Assembly: GCF_021117425.1 (NCBI RefSeq)
Contig: NZ_CP088298.1
Location: forward strand, 3,410,001-3,474,000
Source: Brevibacterium zhoupengii
Lineage (GTDB): Bacteria; Actinomycetota; Actinomycetes; Actinomycetales; Brevibacteriaceae
Length of the DNA stretch: 64,000 nucleotides
Reading direction: 5' to 3'
Positions within the stretch are counted from its first letter, which is position 1, and every line of letters starts with the position of its first letter. The position numbers were made by a program, and so were the translations under genes. Shown here in pieces: positions 45,046-53,079 of this stretch. Under the pieces are notes generated by a model, which saw only the letters and a program-made list of their open reading frames with translations, searched no databases and was not told the origin of the DNA.

Positions 45046-47553
45046 CTAGGCGGTGACCTCCTTGGGGTCGATGTCGGCCCGCAGCCCACGCCAGACGGGA
45101 TGACGGAGACGACCGGCCTCGGTGATTCCTCCGTATTGGACTTCGCCGACGAGGCTGGGTCGCACCCACTGGGCATCACGCGATTCGGCGGAGGGAACAA
45201 CCAGTGGTGGTGTCTTCCTGGTCAGCTGGTCCAGTTTGGCCCGAAGCTTTCGCAGCTGGTGCTCGTCGAATCCGGTACCGACGCGGCCCAGATAGACCAG
45301 TTCGCCCTTGTCACGAGCCGCCAGCAGCAGCGAGGCGAAGGTGTCGGAGCGCTCTCCCTTGCCGGTGCGCCACCCGATGACGATCACCTCGCGGGTGGAG
45401 GAATGTTTGAGTTTCGCCCAGGTGTGGGTTCGTCTGCCCGGCAGATAGATGCTGTCGGTCTTCTTCGCCATCACCCCTTCAAGTTCGAGTTCGCGGCTGG
45501 CCTGCATCGCCTCGTCGATGGTTCCTTCGATCGCGGAGGGCACATGGATGTGCTTGCCCTCGGTGACGAGTTCGCTCAGTCGTTCGCGGCGGTCGACATA
45601 TGTGGACTTCAGCAGGGAGGAACCGTCGGCGTGCAATACGTCGAAGACCATCAGATGCACTGGGGTGCGCTCGCGTTCACGGGCGATGTCGCGCTCTCGA
45701 GTCAGGCCCATTCTGCGCTGCAGACGCCCGAAGTCAGGACGACTGTCCGGGCCCAGCGCCACGATCTCACCGTCGAGGACGCAATCGACGTCCACGCACG
45801 CGGCGAGCTCGATGAGTTCGGGGTAGGTCTCCGTCATGTCGTGGCCGTTGCGGCTGGTCAGCGCGATGGACCCGGACGAATCGTGCGTGCCGGCACGCAC
45901 GGAGGCGAGCGCGCGGATGCCGTCCCACTTCATTTCGAACGCCCAGTCCTCGGTCTGTCGGCGAACGGCATCGATGTCTCCGATGCTGGCCAACATCGGA
46001 GCCAGGTCGGTGGGCTCGGCCAGTTCGGACATGGTGTGCTCGGAATTTTCAGGTGCGGACGAAAGGGAGCCCCGCCTCGGCGAACCTTTGGATGAGTCCT
46101 TGGACGAGTCCTTGGTCAGGTGGATCATCCAGTTCTTTTCGGGTTCCTTGTTGGGCCCGTGCTCGCCGGTGTTGAACAGTGCGAATCGTCGCACTCCTCC
46201 GAGTCCGCCATCGGCGGCTCCGTGAAGAACGGCGATGATCTCACTGCCCTCTTTCCACTTCTCAAGCTCGTAGGTCCCTGAGTCCCAGATCGTGACCTCA
46301 CCGGCACCGTATTGGCCCTTCGCGATCGTGCCCTCGAAGCTTCCGTATTCGAGGGGGTGATCCTCGGTCTGGACCGCCAGGTGGTTGTGCTTCGGGTCGG
46401 TGGGAGGCCCTTTCGGCAGCGCCCATGACACCAGCACGCCTTCGTGTTCGAGCCGGAAGTCCCAGTGCAGCGAGCTGGCGTGGTGTTCTTGGATGACGAA
46501 GGTGAGCTCGTCCCCGCTGGCTCCGTGGCTGTCGGGAACCGGTTCACTGGTGCGCTTCGGATCACGCTTCGATCGGTAGATATCCAGGCGGTCGCGGGGT
46601 GCTGCCGAGGTGAGCGATGGGTTCGTGGACTCCCCCGAAGCTTTCGCCAACGGTTCGAGCAGATCGCCGAGGTCGTCGATCCTGTCGAGCACCTCTTCGA
46701 AGCGCAGCTGCTCGAGGGTATCCGGGTCGTCGAGTTCGTCCCATGTGCGTGGTGCCGCCACTGTGGGAGTGAACCGGCCGCGCAGCGAATAGGGTGCGAC
46801 CGTCGTCTTCGCTGCCGAATTCTGGGACCAGTCGATGAGCACCTTGTTCTCACGGAGCGTCTTCTTCATCGCTGAAACGACGAGGTCTTTGTGATCGGCT
46901 TCGAGACTGCGTGCCAACTCGTGGGCGACATCTGAAATCTGCTGACTCGTTGCAGTGGCGTCGAGCGGCGCATAGAGATGGATTCCTTTGGACCCGCTGG
47001 TCACCGGGTAGACGTCCAAGTTCATTCCTGTCAACAGTTCTCTCACCAACTGGGCGACCTCGACGCAGTCAGCCAAACCACGTCCCGGACCGGGGTCGAG
47101 ATCGAAGACCATGCGGTCCGGGTGCCGGCTCGTCGAGTCGATGGTGCCGGGGTCAGACGAACCTTTCGCAACCTGCCATTGGGGAATGTGGATCTCGAGT
47201 GACGCCATCTGCGCAAGGTAGGTCAGCGTCGCACGATCCTGGACCAGCGGGTAGCTCTTGGACCCTGTGGAGTGACGGATGGAGCGGCAGGCGATCCACG
47301 AGGGGGCAGATTCGGGCAGGTTCTTTTCGAAGAACACCTTGCCCGGCTTCTTGGGTGTGCCGACGCCGTCGACCCAGCGTTTGCGGGTGGCGATGCGATC
47401 ATGGGCGTGCCGGATCAAATGCTCATGGATGCGCGCGTAGTAGTCGAGCACCTCACCCTTGGTCGTGCCCGTCTCCGGATAGAAGACCTTGTCGAGATTG
47501 GTCAGTGTCAACCGATGCCCGTCGACGGTGACCTTCTGTTCATGACCTGACAT
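45046..47553 (-). CDS. ligD: Multifunctional non-homologous end-joining DNA ligase LigD
   Basis: Repairs double-strand breaks with Ku. Domain order is polymerase-phosphoesterase-ligase as in mycobacteria (835 aa). The polymerase (about 8-300) has TNLDKVFYPETG and the catalytic metal motif MVFDLDPGPG. The phosphoesterase (about 350-485) has HHASSLHWDFRLEHEGVLVSWALPKG. The ATP-dependent ligase (about 510-835) has the nucleotidyl Lys in FEMKWDGIRA (Lys542), DCVLDGEIV and EGVMAKKTDSIY. ATG 47553 follows AGGAGG. Divergent from ku, sharing a 126-base promoter region. Confidence 0.95.
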   Translation of the reverse strand: MSGHEQKVTVDGHRLTLTNLDKVFYPETGTTKGEVLDYYARIHEHLIRHAHDRIATRKRWVDGVGTPKKPGKVFFEKNLPESAPSWIACRSIRHSTGSKSYPLVQDRATLTYLAQMASLEIHIPQWQVAKGSSDPGTIDSTSRHPDRMVFDLDPGPGRGLADCVEVAQLVRELLTGMNLDVYPVTSGSKGIHLYAPLDATATSQQISDVAHELARSLEADHKDLVVSAMKKTLRENKVLIDWSQNSAAKTTVAPYSLRGRFTPTVAAPRTWDELDDPDTLEQLRFEEVLDRIDDLGDLLEPLAKASGESTNPSLTSAAPRDRLDIYRSKRDPKRTSEPVPDSHGASGDELTFVIQEHHASSLHWDFRLEHEGVLVSWALPKGPPTDPKHNHLAVQTEDHPLEYGSFEGTIAKGQYGAGEVTIWDSGTYELEKWKEGSEIIAVLHGAADGGLGGVRRFALFNTGEHGPNKEPEKNWMIHLTKDSSKDSSKGSPRRGSLSSAPENSEHTMSELAEPTDLAPMLASIGDIDAVRRQTEDWAFEMKWDGIRALASVRAGTHDSSGSIALTSRNGHDMTETYPELIELAACVDVDCVLDGEIVALGPDSRPDFGRLQRRMGLTRERDIARERERTPVHLMVFDVLHADGSSLLKSTYVDRRERLSELVTEGKHIHVPSAIEGTIDEAMQASRELELEGVMAKKTDSIYLPGRRTHTWAKLKHSSTREVIVIGWRTGKGERSDTFASLLLAARDKGELVYLGRVGTGFDEHQLRKLRAKLDQLTRKTPPLVVPSAESRDAQWVRPSLVGEVQYGGITEAGRLRHPVWRGLRADIDPKEVTA

Positions 47554-47679
47554 GGATACCTCCTGTTCCGTGTACGCTACTCGCTCGCGACGGCGGGAAC
47601 GAGAGAAGCGGAGGAACTACCTCGGCGATGGATCCCTGCGGGGGTAGCCAAGGCTCTGAGACTGGGCTTCAATGGAGGG

Positions 47680-48567
47680 ATGAGAGCCATTTGGACCGGA
47701 TCGATTGCGTTTGGGCTCGTCAACGTTCCGGTGAAGCTGTATTCGGCCACCGAGAGCCATGACGTCAACATGCACCAGGTACATGAGAAGGACGGCGGGC
47801 GCATCCGCAATCAGCACCGTTGTCAGGAGTGCGGGAAGGTCGTCGAGTACGACGATATGGTCAAGGCCTACGACGATGGCGACAATCGCGTGATTCTCAC
47901 GAAGGACGATTTCGAGGCCCTGCCCGCCGATGAGAATGACGACCTCGACGTCCTCCAGTTCGTGCCCAACGATCAGATCGATCCCATCATGTTGGAGAAG
48001 TCGTACTTCCTGGAGCCGACGTCGAAGACGCCGAAGGCCTACCTGCTGCTGCGCCAGACCCTTGAAGACACCGACCGCACAGCCATAGTGAAACTCACCC
48101 TGCGTACCCGCACACGACTGGCGATCCTGCGAGTCAGCGGAAAAGTGCTCATGATCCAGACGCTGCGGTGGGCCGATGAGATCCGGGACGTGGATTTCAA
48201 GGGAGTGAACTCGCAGGCGAAGATCTCCAAGAAGGAACTGGAGATGTCGGCCAAACTCGTCGACTCGTATTCGGAGGACTTCACGCCGGAGGAGTTCAAC
48301 GACGACTACCAGGACGAACTGCGCAAACTCATCGATGCCAAGATCGACAAGGGCGAGACCCTGGACCTGGAGAAGGCCTTCCCAGATGAAGACGAGGACG
48401 AAGAGCCTGGCGGTGACGTCATCGACCTGATGGAGGCTCTGCAGAAGTCCGTGGACAGTTCGCGCTCAAAGAAGAAGAGCTCGAGTGGTTCCGGGGCGAA
48501 TAAGTCCGGTTCGAAGAGGAGTTCGTCCTCCTCGAAGAAGGGCGAAACGAAGAAGAAGACCGGCTAA
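47680..48567 (+). CDS. ku: Non-homologous end-joining protein Ku
   Basis: DNA-end-binding ring protein (295 aa) that recruits LigD. Begins MRAIWTGSIAFGLVNVPVKLYSATESHDVNMHQVH, the invariant bacterial Ku N-terminus, followed by the bridge region and a C-terminal Lys/Ser/Gly-rich tail (residues ~265-295, KKKSSSGSG) thought to aid DNA binding. Start ATG 47680 has GGAGGG immediately upstream. Partner gene ligD is divergent next door. Confidence 0.96.
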   Translation: MRAIWTGSIAFGLVNVPVKLYSATESHDVNMHQVHEKDGGRIRNQHRCQECGKVVEYDDMVKAYDDGDNRVILTKDDFEALPADENDDLDVLQFVPNDQIDPIMLEKSYFLEPTSKTPKAYLLLRQTLEDTDRTAIVKLTLRTRTRLAILRVSGKVLMIQTLRWADEIRDVDFKGVNSQAKISKKELEMSAKLVDSYSEDFTPEEFNDDYQDELRKLIDAKIDKGETLDLEKAFPDEDEDEEPGGDVIDLMEALQKSVDSSRSKKKSSSGSGANKSGSKRSSSSSKKGETKKKTG

Positions 48568-48633
48568 CACCGCTCAAAGTGGTGTTGCGCATCGTATGGG
48601 GCAGGACCTGCTGCCCAACCGAAAGGAAGATCA

Positions 48634-48834
48634 ATGAGCAACGAGAACTCCCACAAGGCCGAAGAATTCAAGGGCAAGGCGAAAGCCGCTGCCGGCAAGG
48701 CCACTGATGACGAATCTCTCCAGGCTGAGGGAAAGGCCGACGTGGCCCAGGCCAAAGGCAAACAGGCTGGCGCGAAAGCCAAGGACGCCGTTCAAGGCGT
48801 CGCCAACTCGCTCAAGGACTCCCCTGAGCGCTGA
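48634..48834 (+). CDS. CsbD-like stress-response protein
   Basis: 66-residue, Lys/Ala-rich, hydrophilic helical protein of the CsbD family (KAEEFKGKAKAAAGKATDDESLQAEGKAD pattern). Such proteins accumulate under general stress; molecular role unknown. Start has AAAGGAAG. A strong hairpin follows the stop. Confidence 0.87.
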   Translation: MSNENSHKAEEFKGKAKAAAGKATDDESLQAEGKADVAQAKGKQAGAKAKDAVQGVANSLKDSPER

Positions 48835-48850
48835 GCCGCACATGGTCTGA

Positions 48851-48884
48851 GAATGGGAGCGGCAGTTCTTTGCCGCTCCCATTC
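48851..48884. terminator. Perfect 14-bp hairpin terminator
   Basis: GAATGGGAGCGGCA (48851-48864), loop GTTCTT, then the exact complement (48871-48884). It lies just after csbD and before the convergent marR gene, so it can serve both strands. Confidence 0.83.
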
Positions 48885-48944
48885 CTATATGTATCTCAAG
48901 CGGGGCGGTGGTGTCGTCGACGACGCAGTCGCTGTGTTACCAGC

Positions 48945-49499
48945 TCACTGCGCGGTCAGATCTCCCTGCGGTTCGTCAGCTTCTGCCAGTGCCGTGAGAA
49001 ACCGGACGACGACCTCGCGTTCTTCGCTGCTCATGGCGGCAGCGGCAGCGAAGCGGCGCGAGTGTTGGCGGCCGATCGTCTCGCGTGCCGCTTGAGCTGT
49101 CTGTGGAGTCACATTGATGCAGATCGTTCGCTGATCCTCGGGATGCGGTGCGCGAGTCAGGTGGCCTGCCGCGACGAGTCGGTCGATGAGCTTCGTCGTC
49201 GACGCACTGGAGATTCCCACCTCATGGGCAATGTCCTTCGGCGTGATGACCAGGCCCTGCTTCTGCGCCTGCATGAGCATTCGGATGGCGCGCATGTCGC
49301 TCTCATTGAGACGCATGAACCGTCTGGAGGCCTCAGACAGTGCCCGATCTGCTTCCCGCCAGTGGTGCAGCGCCTCCATGACGGACATGCACTGCGTGAT
49401 TTCGGACTGCGAAAACTGCGAACGATCGGAGAACTCGGGATCGTTCGAAAAGTACTTCAATTCTGAATCCTGGTGGATTCTTCGCTCTGCGCTCGACAC
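48945..49499 (-). CDS. MarR-family regulator, likely carotenoid-gene regulator (CrtR-like), copy 1
   Basis: 184-residue winged-helix protein. DNA-binding core ITPKDIAHEVGISSASTTKLIDRLVAAGHLTRAPHPEDQRT, then a helical end with ETIGRQHSRRFAAAAAMSSEEREVVVRFL. Divergent from the idi-crt operon, the same layout as crtR of Corynebacterium glutamicum, a MarR repressor responding to geranylgeranyl diphosphate. The GTG at 49499 is six bases from a -10 TATGCT, so the transcript is predicted leaderless; an operator-like sequence lies right upstream, suggesting autoregulation. A clear paralogue lies at 61926-62465. The regulator family is firm, target genes are inferred. Confidence 0.87.
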   Translation of the reverse strand: MSSAERRIHQDSELKYFSNDPEFSDRSQFSQSEITQCMSVMEALHHWREADRALSEASRRFMRLNESDMRAIRMLMQAQKQGLVITPKDIAHEVGISSASTTKLIDRLVAAGHLTRAPHPEDQRTICINVTPQTAQAARETIGRQHSRRFAAAAAMSSEEREVVVRFLTALAEADEPQGDLTAQ

Positions 49500-49505
49500 G
49501 AAGAC

Positions 49506-49526
49506 AGCATACCGTTGCTATGCTAG
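49506..49526. promoter_or_regulatory. marR leaderless -10 element and operator-like site A1
   Basis: Minus-strand -10 TATGCT (49511-49506) lies six bases from the marR GTG. Adjacent on the plus strand is CGTTGCTATGCTAG (49513-49526), which matches the crtB-site pattern CGTTAGCT..GCTAG with one base missing. Binding here would cover the marR promoter; the same bases run into the idi -10 (TAGATT, 49524-49529). Confidence 0.55.
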
Positions 49527-49531
49527 ATTAA

Positions 49532-49552
49532 GTCTCTCGCCTGGCTAACGAA
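49532..49552. promoter_or_regulatory. Operator-like site A2 upstream of the idi-crt operon
   Basis: The right half TGGCTAACGAA (49542-49552) agrees in 10 of 11 positions with the crtB site half TAGCTAACGAA, and the full 21-base alignment agrees in about 15 positions. It lies downstream of the presumed idi -10 (49524-49529), where a bound repressor would block initiation or early elongation. Confidence 0.5.
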
Positions 49553-49566
49553 AGTGGGTTCGAACA

Positions 49567-50133
49567 GTGGAAATGGTTGTTCTCGTCGACCACACCGGAG
49601 ACCCCATCGGTGTCCGCGCCAAGGCCGAAGTCCATGGTCTTTCCACCCCACGGCACCTGGCATTCTCCTGCCATGTCGTCGATGGACGCGGCCGACTTCT
49701 CGTCACACGGCGCGCACTGACGAAGAAGACGTGGCCGGGAGTGTGGACGAATTCCTTCTGCGGCCACCCCGCGCCCGACGAAACTCTCGAGGAGGCAGTC
49801 GCTCGCCGGTCCGAATTCGAGCTGGGACTGAGCATCGATCACATCACCTGCGCCATCCCCGACTTCGCCTACGTCGCCCGTGATGCCTCCGGTATCGAAG
49901 AGAACGAACACTGCCCCGTCTTCATCGCCCGGGCCACATCGTCGCTGACACCCAATCCCGCCGAGGTGGCCGAGACTCAGTGGACGACGGTCGCAGAGCT
50001 GGCAACGGCGATCGCCTCGGCACCATGGGCATTCAGCCCATGGCTGGTCGAGCACTTCCCCGAACTTGCACCCCGTATCGCAGAGCACATCACCGAGTCG
50101 GGGCACAAAGAGGGAGCGAGCCACAATGACTGA
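49567..50133 (+). CDS. idi: Isopentenyl-diphosphate delta-isomerase, type 1
   Basis: Interconverts IPP and DMAPP, feeding carotenoid synthesis (188 aa). Nudix-fold enzyme: FSCHVVDGRGRLLVTRRALTKKTWPGVWTNSFCGHPAPDE with the catalytic Cys in SFCGHP, the Nudix-like ARRSEFELGL, and EENEHCPVF containing the second catalytic region. GTG 49567 is the only sensible start. First gene of the rightward operon; the crtE start overlaps its end by 8 bases. Confidence 0.94.
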   Translation: MEMVVLVDHTGDPIGVRAKAEVHGLSTPRHLAFSCHVVDGRGRLLVTRRALTKKTWPGVWTNSFCGHPAPDETLEEAVARRSEFELGLSIDHITCAIPDFAYVARDASGIEENEHCPVFIARATSSLTPNPAEVAETQWTTVAELATAIASAPWAFSPWLVEHFPELAPRIAEHITESGHKEGASHND

Positions 50134-51190
50134 TTCGATCACTCCACTCGACGACATCGCGTTCTCGTTCCAGGACCGACTCGTGCAGGTGCTCACGGAC
50201 GCAAGGCACCGGTCGCGCGGAGTCTCCGCACAGTACGGGCAGCTCTGGGAGTCGCTGACTCGAATGGCCACGGGCGGCAAGCTGATCCGACCGCGGCTGC
50301 TCATCGACGCACATCGCGGTCTGGGCGGAGGTGACCAGGCAGCCGCCGTCGACGCGGCATGCGCCATGCAGCTGCTGCACATTGCGCTCGTCATCCATGA
50401 TGATGTCATCGACAACGACACCGTCCGCCGTGGTGAGGCGAACATCTCCGGAGAGTTCGCTTCCGATGCGATGCGCCGTGGCGCCGGCCGGCGTGAGGCT
50501 CACACTTGGGGAGACGCAACAGCGCTGCTGGGCGGTGACCTTATGCTCACTCTCGCCCATTCTCTGCTGGCTCGACTCGATATCGACGATGCCAAACGCC
50601 GGGCCATCCTCGACATCTTCGATGACACGGTGTTCCAGAGTGCCGCGGGAGAACACTCTGATGTGTGGCTGAGCCTGCATCTGGAAGAGCCCCGTTCGCA
50701 GGAGGTCCTTGAGATGGCCGGGCAGAAGACCGCCGTGTACTCGTTTCAGGCGCCCCTGCTCATCGCGGCCGTTCTGGCCGGTGCCACCAGCACGCTGACT
50801 GCCGAGCTGGCCGACATCGCTGCACAGATCGGCGTGGTCTACCAGCTGCGCGATGACGTCCTCGGACTGTTCGGGGACGAACGGGTGACGGGAAAGTCCA
50901 CGTTCAGCGACCTCCGCGAGGGCAAAGAGACACTGCTCATCGCCTTCGCACGCTCTGATCCGTCCTGGGCCGAGGTCCACGCCCTCTTCGGGGATAGGAT
51001 GCTGAGCACCGCCGACGGTCATCGGCTGCGGAACGTCATCGAGGAATCAGGTGCACTCGTGTTCGTCGAATCCATCATCTCCGCACGCTGTGAGGACCTC
51101 TACCGACTCATCCGCGAAGCGAGCCTGCCCACCGCCTTGAGCACTCAGCTCATCGAGCTGACCTCCGACTGCAACCGCCGCACCGCATGA
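50126..51190 (+). CDS. crtE: Geranylgeranyl diphosphate synthase
   Basis: Trans-prenyltransferase (354 aa) making C20 diphosphate. First aspartate-rich motif DDVID in VIHDDVIDNDTVRRG; second region QLRDDVLGLFGD, where the last Asp of DDxxD is replaced by Gly, as in several actinobacterial CrtE. Also GKLIRPRL near residue 50 and GEHSDV. ATG 50126 follows AGGGAGCG and overlaps the idi end. The product feeds CrtB and could also act as a signal for the MarR regulators if they work as in Corynebacterium. Confidence 0.94.
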   Translation: MTDSITPLDDIAFSFQDRLVQVLTDARHRSRGVSAQYGQLWESLTRMATGGKLIRPRLLIDAHRGLGGGDQAAAVDAACAMQLLHIALVIHDDVIDNDTVRRGEANISGEFASDAMRRGAGRREAHTWGDATALLGGDLMLTLAHSLLARLDIDDAKRRAILDIFDDTVFQSAAGEHSDVWLSLHLEEPRSQEVLEMAGQKTAVYSFQAPLLIAAVLAGATSTLTAELADIAAQIGVVYQLRDDVLGLFGDERVTGKSTFSDLREGKETLLIAFARSDPSWAEVHALFGDRMLSTADGHRLRNVIEESGALVFVESIISARCEDLYRLIREASLPTALSTQLIELTSDCNRRTA

Positions 51191-52416
51191 CCTCGATGCC
51201 CATGCGCAAGGCTGTCAGGGACGATGAAAAGACCGGACCGGGCATCGACTATGACCGAAACATGTGGAGGATCCGGTCATTCGAAGCAGCTCGGCAGGTG
51301 CTGCGTGCCCGCCAGCAGACCACACAGGCCGGTTTCACCGCCGAGAAGATCCCGCGGGGCTATTTTCGCCATCATCCGATCCTGATCTCCGATGGCGATG
51401 ACCATGATGGGCAACGCAGGGAGGTGGCTCGGTTCTTCGCCCCTTCAGTGGTTTCGGCTAAGTACGGAGATTTCATCAGCGACCGTGCTCAGGCGGTCGT
51501 CGACGGTGCCGTCGCGGAGGGCACATGCCGCGTTGACGACCTCGCTCTGGCCTACTCGGTCGAGGTCACCGCCACGGTGGTGGGCCTGACCGAGTCATCC
51601 GTCGCAGGAATGTCCAAACGTCTCGTCGGGTTCTTCAAACAGCCCCCGGTCGACCTCTCCGCTCCGTCGATGGGACGCACACCTCGGCAATGGATGCAGG
51701 CGGCCATCAACGGACTCGTCCCGATTGCGCGGTTCTACTCCGCCGATGTGCGCCCCGCGATCCGACCCCGTCGTGCGCAGCGGCGCGACGATGTCCTCTC
51801 GCATCTCCTTGATACCGGATACGGAACTGCCGACATCCTCGTCGAATGCATGACCTATGGCACTGCGGGCATGGTCACCACTCGCGAATTCATCTCCATG
51901 GCGTGTTGGCACCTGCTGTCCAACCACGAGTTGGGCCGCGCGTATCGTGAGGCGGCACGACCGGACAGGCTGGCGCTGTTGGAGGAGATCATCCGTCTCG
52001 ACCCGGTGGTCGGCCACCTCTACCGGCGAGCACAGACCGATATCGACATCACCGACGACGGGCGCGTACACACCATCTCCCAAGGCGATCTCATCGACGT
52101 GTGCGTGCAGCAGACCAACGCCGATCCACAGGTGATGGGGGCGAACCCGGATGCGGTATGCCCAGGACGGAAGCTGAAGCAGGGAACGCCCGCAGCGGGA
52201 CTGAGCTTCAGCGACGGAGCACACAAATGCCCCGGCCAATCATTGGCACTCTTCGAGACCGATGCCCTCCTGCATCCGCTGCTGGCCCGTCGGCCCCGCA
52301 TTCTCCGTGAGCCCTCGATCAGCTGGGACAACCTCATCGAGGGCTATCGTCTGCGCGGTTTGGACCTGAGCCTGATGGACAGGTCGCGCCCAGCAGCCAC
52401 GAGAGAGCCGATATGA
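51187..52416 (+). CDS. Cytochrome P450, probable carotenoid (isorenieratene) hydroxylase
   Basis: Bacterial class P450 (409 aa). Heme-binding loop FSDGAHKCPGQSLALFE with the thiolate Cys near 349, ExxR in LEEIIRLDP, and oxygen-activation I-helix region GTAGMVTTREF. ATG overlaps the crtE stop (ATGA), so it is part of the carotenoid operon. Work on Brevibacterium linens attributes hydroxylation of isorenieratene at ring positions to a P450-type monooxygenase; this gene is the natural candidate. No ferredoxin or reductase gene is adjacent. Confidence 0.88.
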   Translation: MTSMPMRKAVRDDEKTGPGIDYDRNMWRIRSFEAARQVLRARQQTTQAGFTAEKIPRGYFRHHPILISDGDDHDGQRREVARFFAPSVVSAKYGDFISDRAQAVVDGAVAEGTCRVDDLALAYSVEVTATVVGLTESSVAGMSKRLVGFFKQPPVDLSAPSMGRTPRQWMQAAINGLVPIARFYSADVRPAIRPRRAQRRDDVLSHLLDTGYGTADILVECMTYGTAGMVTTREFISMACWHLLSNHELGRAYREAARPDRLALLEEIIRLDPVVGHLYRRAQTDIDITDDGRVHTISQGDLIDVCVQQTNADPQVMGANPDAVCPGRKLKQGTPAAGLSFSDGAHKCPGQSLALFETDALLHPLLARRPRILREPSISWDNLIEGYRLRGLDLSLMDRSRPAATREPI

Positions 52417-52766
52417 GTTCACTCGAATACCTGGCGCTGATGGGCGCCTGCCTGCTGATCACACTTCCGCTGGAGCTGGTCTTCTCCGCCAGGGTGTATC
52501 GACGCTGGAAGGTCCTGGTCGGAGCTCTTATTCCGATCGTCCTCGTCTTCTCCCTCTGGGACATTGTCGCCATTGCCCGCGATCACTGGAACTACAACCC
52601 GAAGTACGTCACCGGAATCCACCTCGGCAACCTTCCGCTGGAAGAGATCGTCTTCTTCATCGTCATTCCCATCTGTGCCCTGCTCAGCTACGAAGCGGTG
52701 GGCACCGTCCTCGAATTCTTCGCAAAGAAGGCCAAGAGCAGGAAGGGAGGCCACAATGGTGCCTGA
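52413..52766 (+). CDS. crtYc: Lycopene cyclase subunit, CrtYc type
   Basis: Small membrane subunit (117 aa) of the heterodimeric lycopene beta-cyclase typical of actinobacteria. Three membrane helices (about 5-25, 34-56, 75-105) and the conserved PLEEIVFF near residue 75. ATG overlaps the P450 stop by 4 bases, and its own end overlaps crtYd by 11. Needs CrtYd for activity. Confidence 0.92.
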   Translation: MSSLEYLALMGACLLITLPLELVFSARVYRRWKVLVGALIPIVLVFSLWDIVAIARDHWNYNPKYVTGIHLGNLPLEEIVFFIVIPICALLSYEAVGTVLEFFAKKAKSRKGGHNGA

Positions 52767-53079
52767 ATACACGCTGATGACGATCATCGGAATGCTGGTC
52801 GTCATCGGGCTTGAGGCCTTCGTCTTTCGCAGCGGAATCTTCCGCCGCGCGAAGTACTGGATCGCGCTTGCCATCTGTCTGGGATTCCAATGCCTCGTCG
52901 ACGGCTGGCTGACCAAACTGAGCGATCCCATCGTCATCTACGCCCCGTCCCACTTCCTGAATGTGCGCTTCCCCTGGGACATCCCGATCGAAGACTTCGG
53001 ATTCGGGTTCGCCATGATCACCTCCGTGCTCATGGTGTGGCAATGGCAGCTCAATCGTTTGCAGAAGGGCACCGAATGA
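52756..53079 (+). CDS. crtYd: Lycopene cyclase subunit, CrtYd type
   Basis: Second subunit (107 aa) of the heterodimeric lycopene cyclase. Three membrane helices and the conserved late motif FPWDIPIEDFGFGF (about 75-88), which parallels PLEEIVFF of CrtYc. ATG 52756 follows GGAAGGGAGG within the end of crtYc. Together they convert lycopene to beta-carotene. Confidence 0.92.
   Translation: MVPEYTLMTIIGMLVVIGLEAFVFRSGIFRRAKYWIALAICLGFQCLVDGWLTKLSDPIVIYAPSHFLNVRFPWDIPIEDFGFGFAMITSVLMVWQWQLNRLQKGTE

Noticed and set aside
45100..46095. Long open frame on the plus strand opposite ligD
   Set aside because: Mirrors ligD codon structure in a GC-rich gene, has no ribosome site and no recognisable domain; treated as a shadow frame.
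49528..50445. 305-codon minus-strand frame across idi and crtE
   Set aside because: Opposes two genes with complete catalytic motifs and would cross the operator region; low-complexity Ser/Arg start typical of shadows.
50090..51022. 310-codon minus-strand frame opposite crtE
   Set aside because: Antisense to a conserved gene; no domain or ribosome site.
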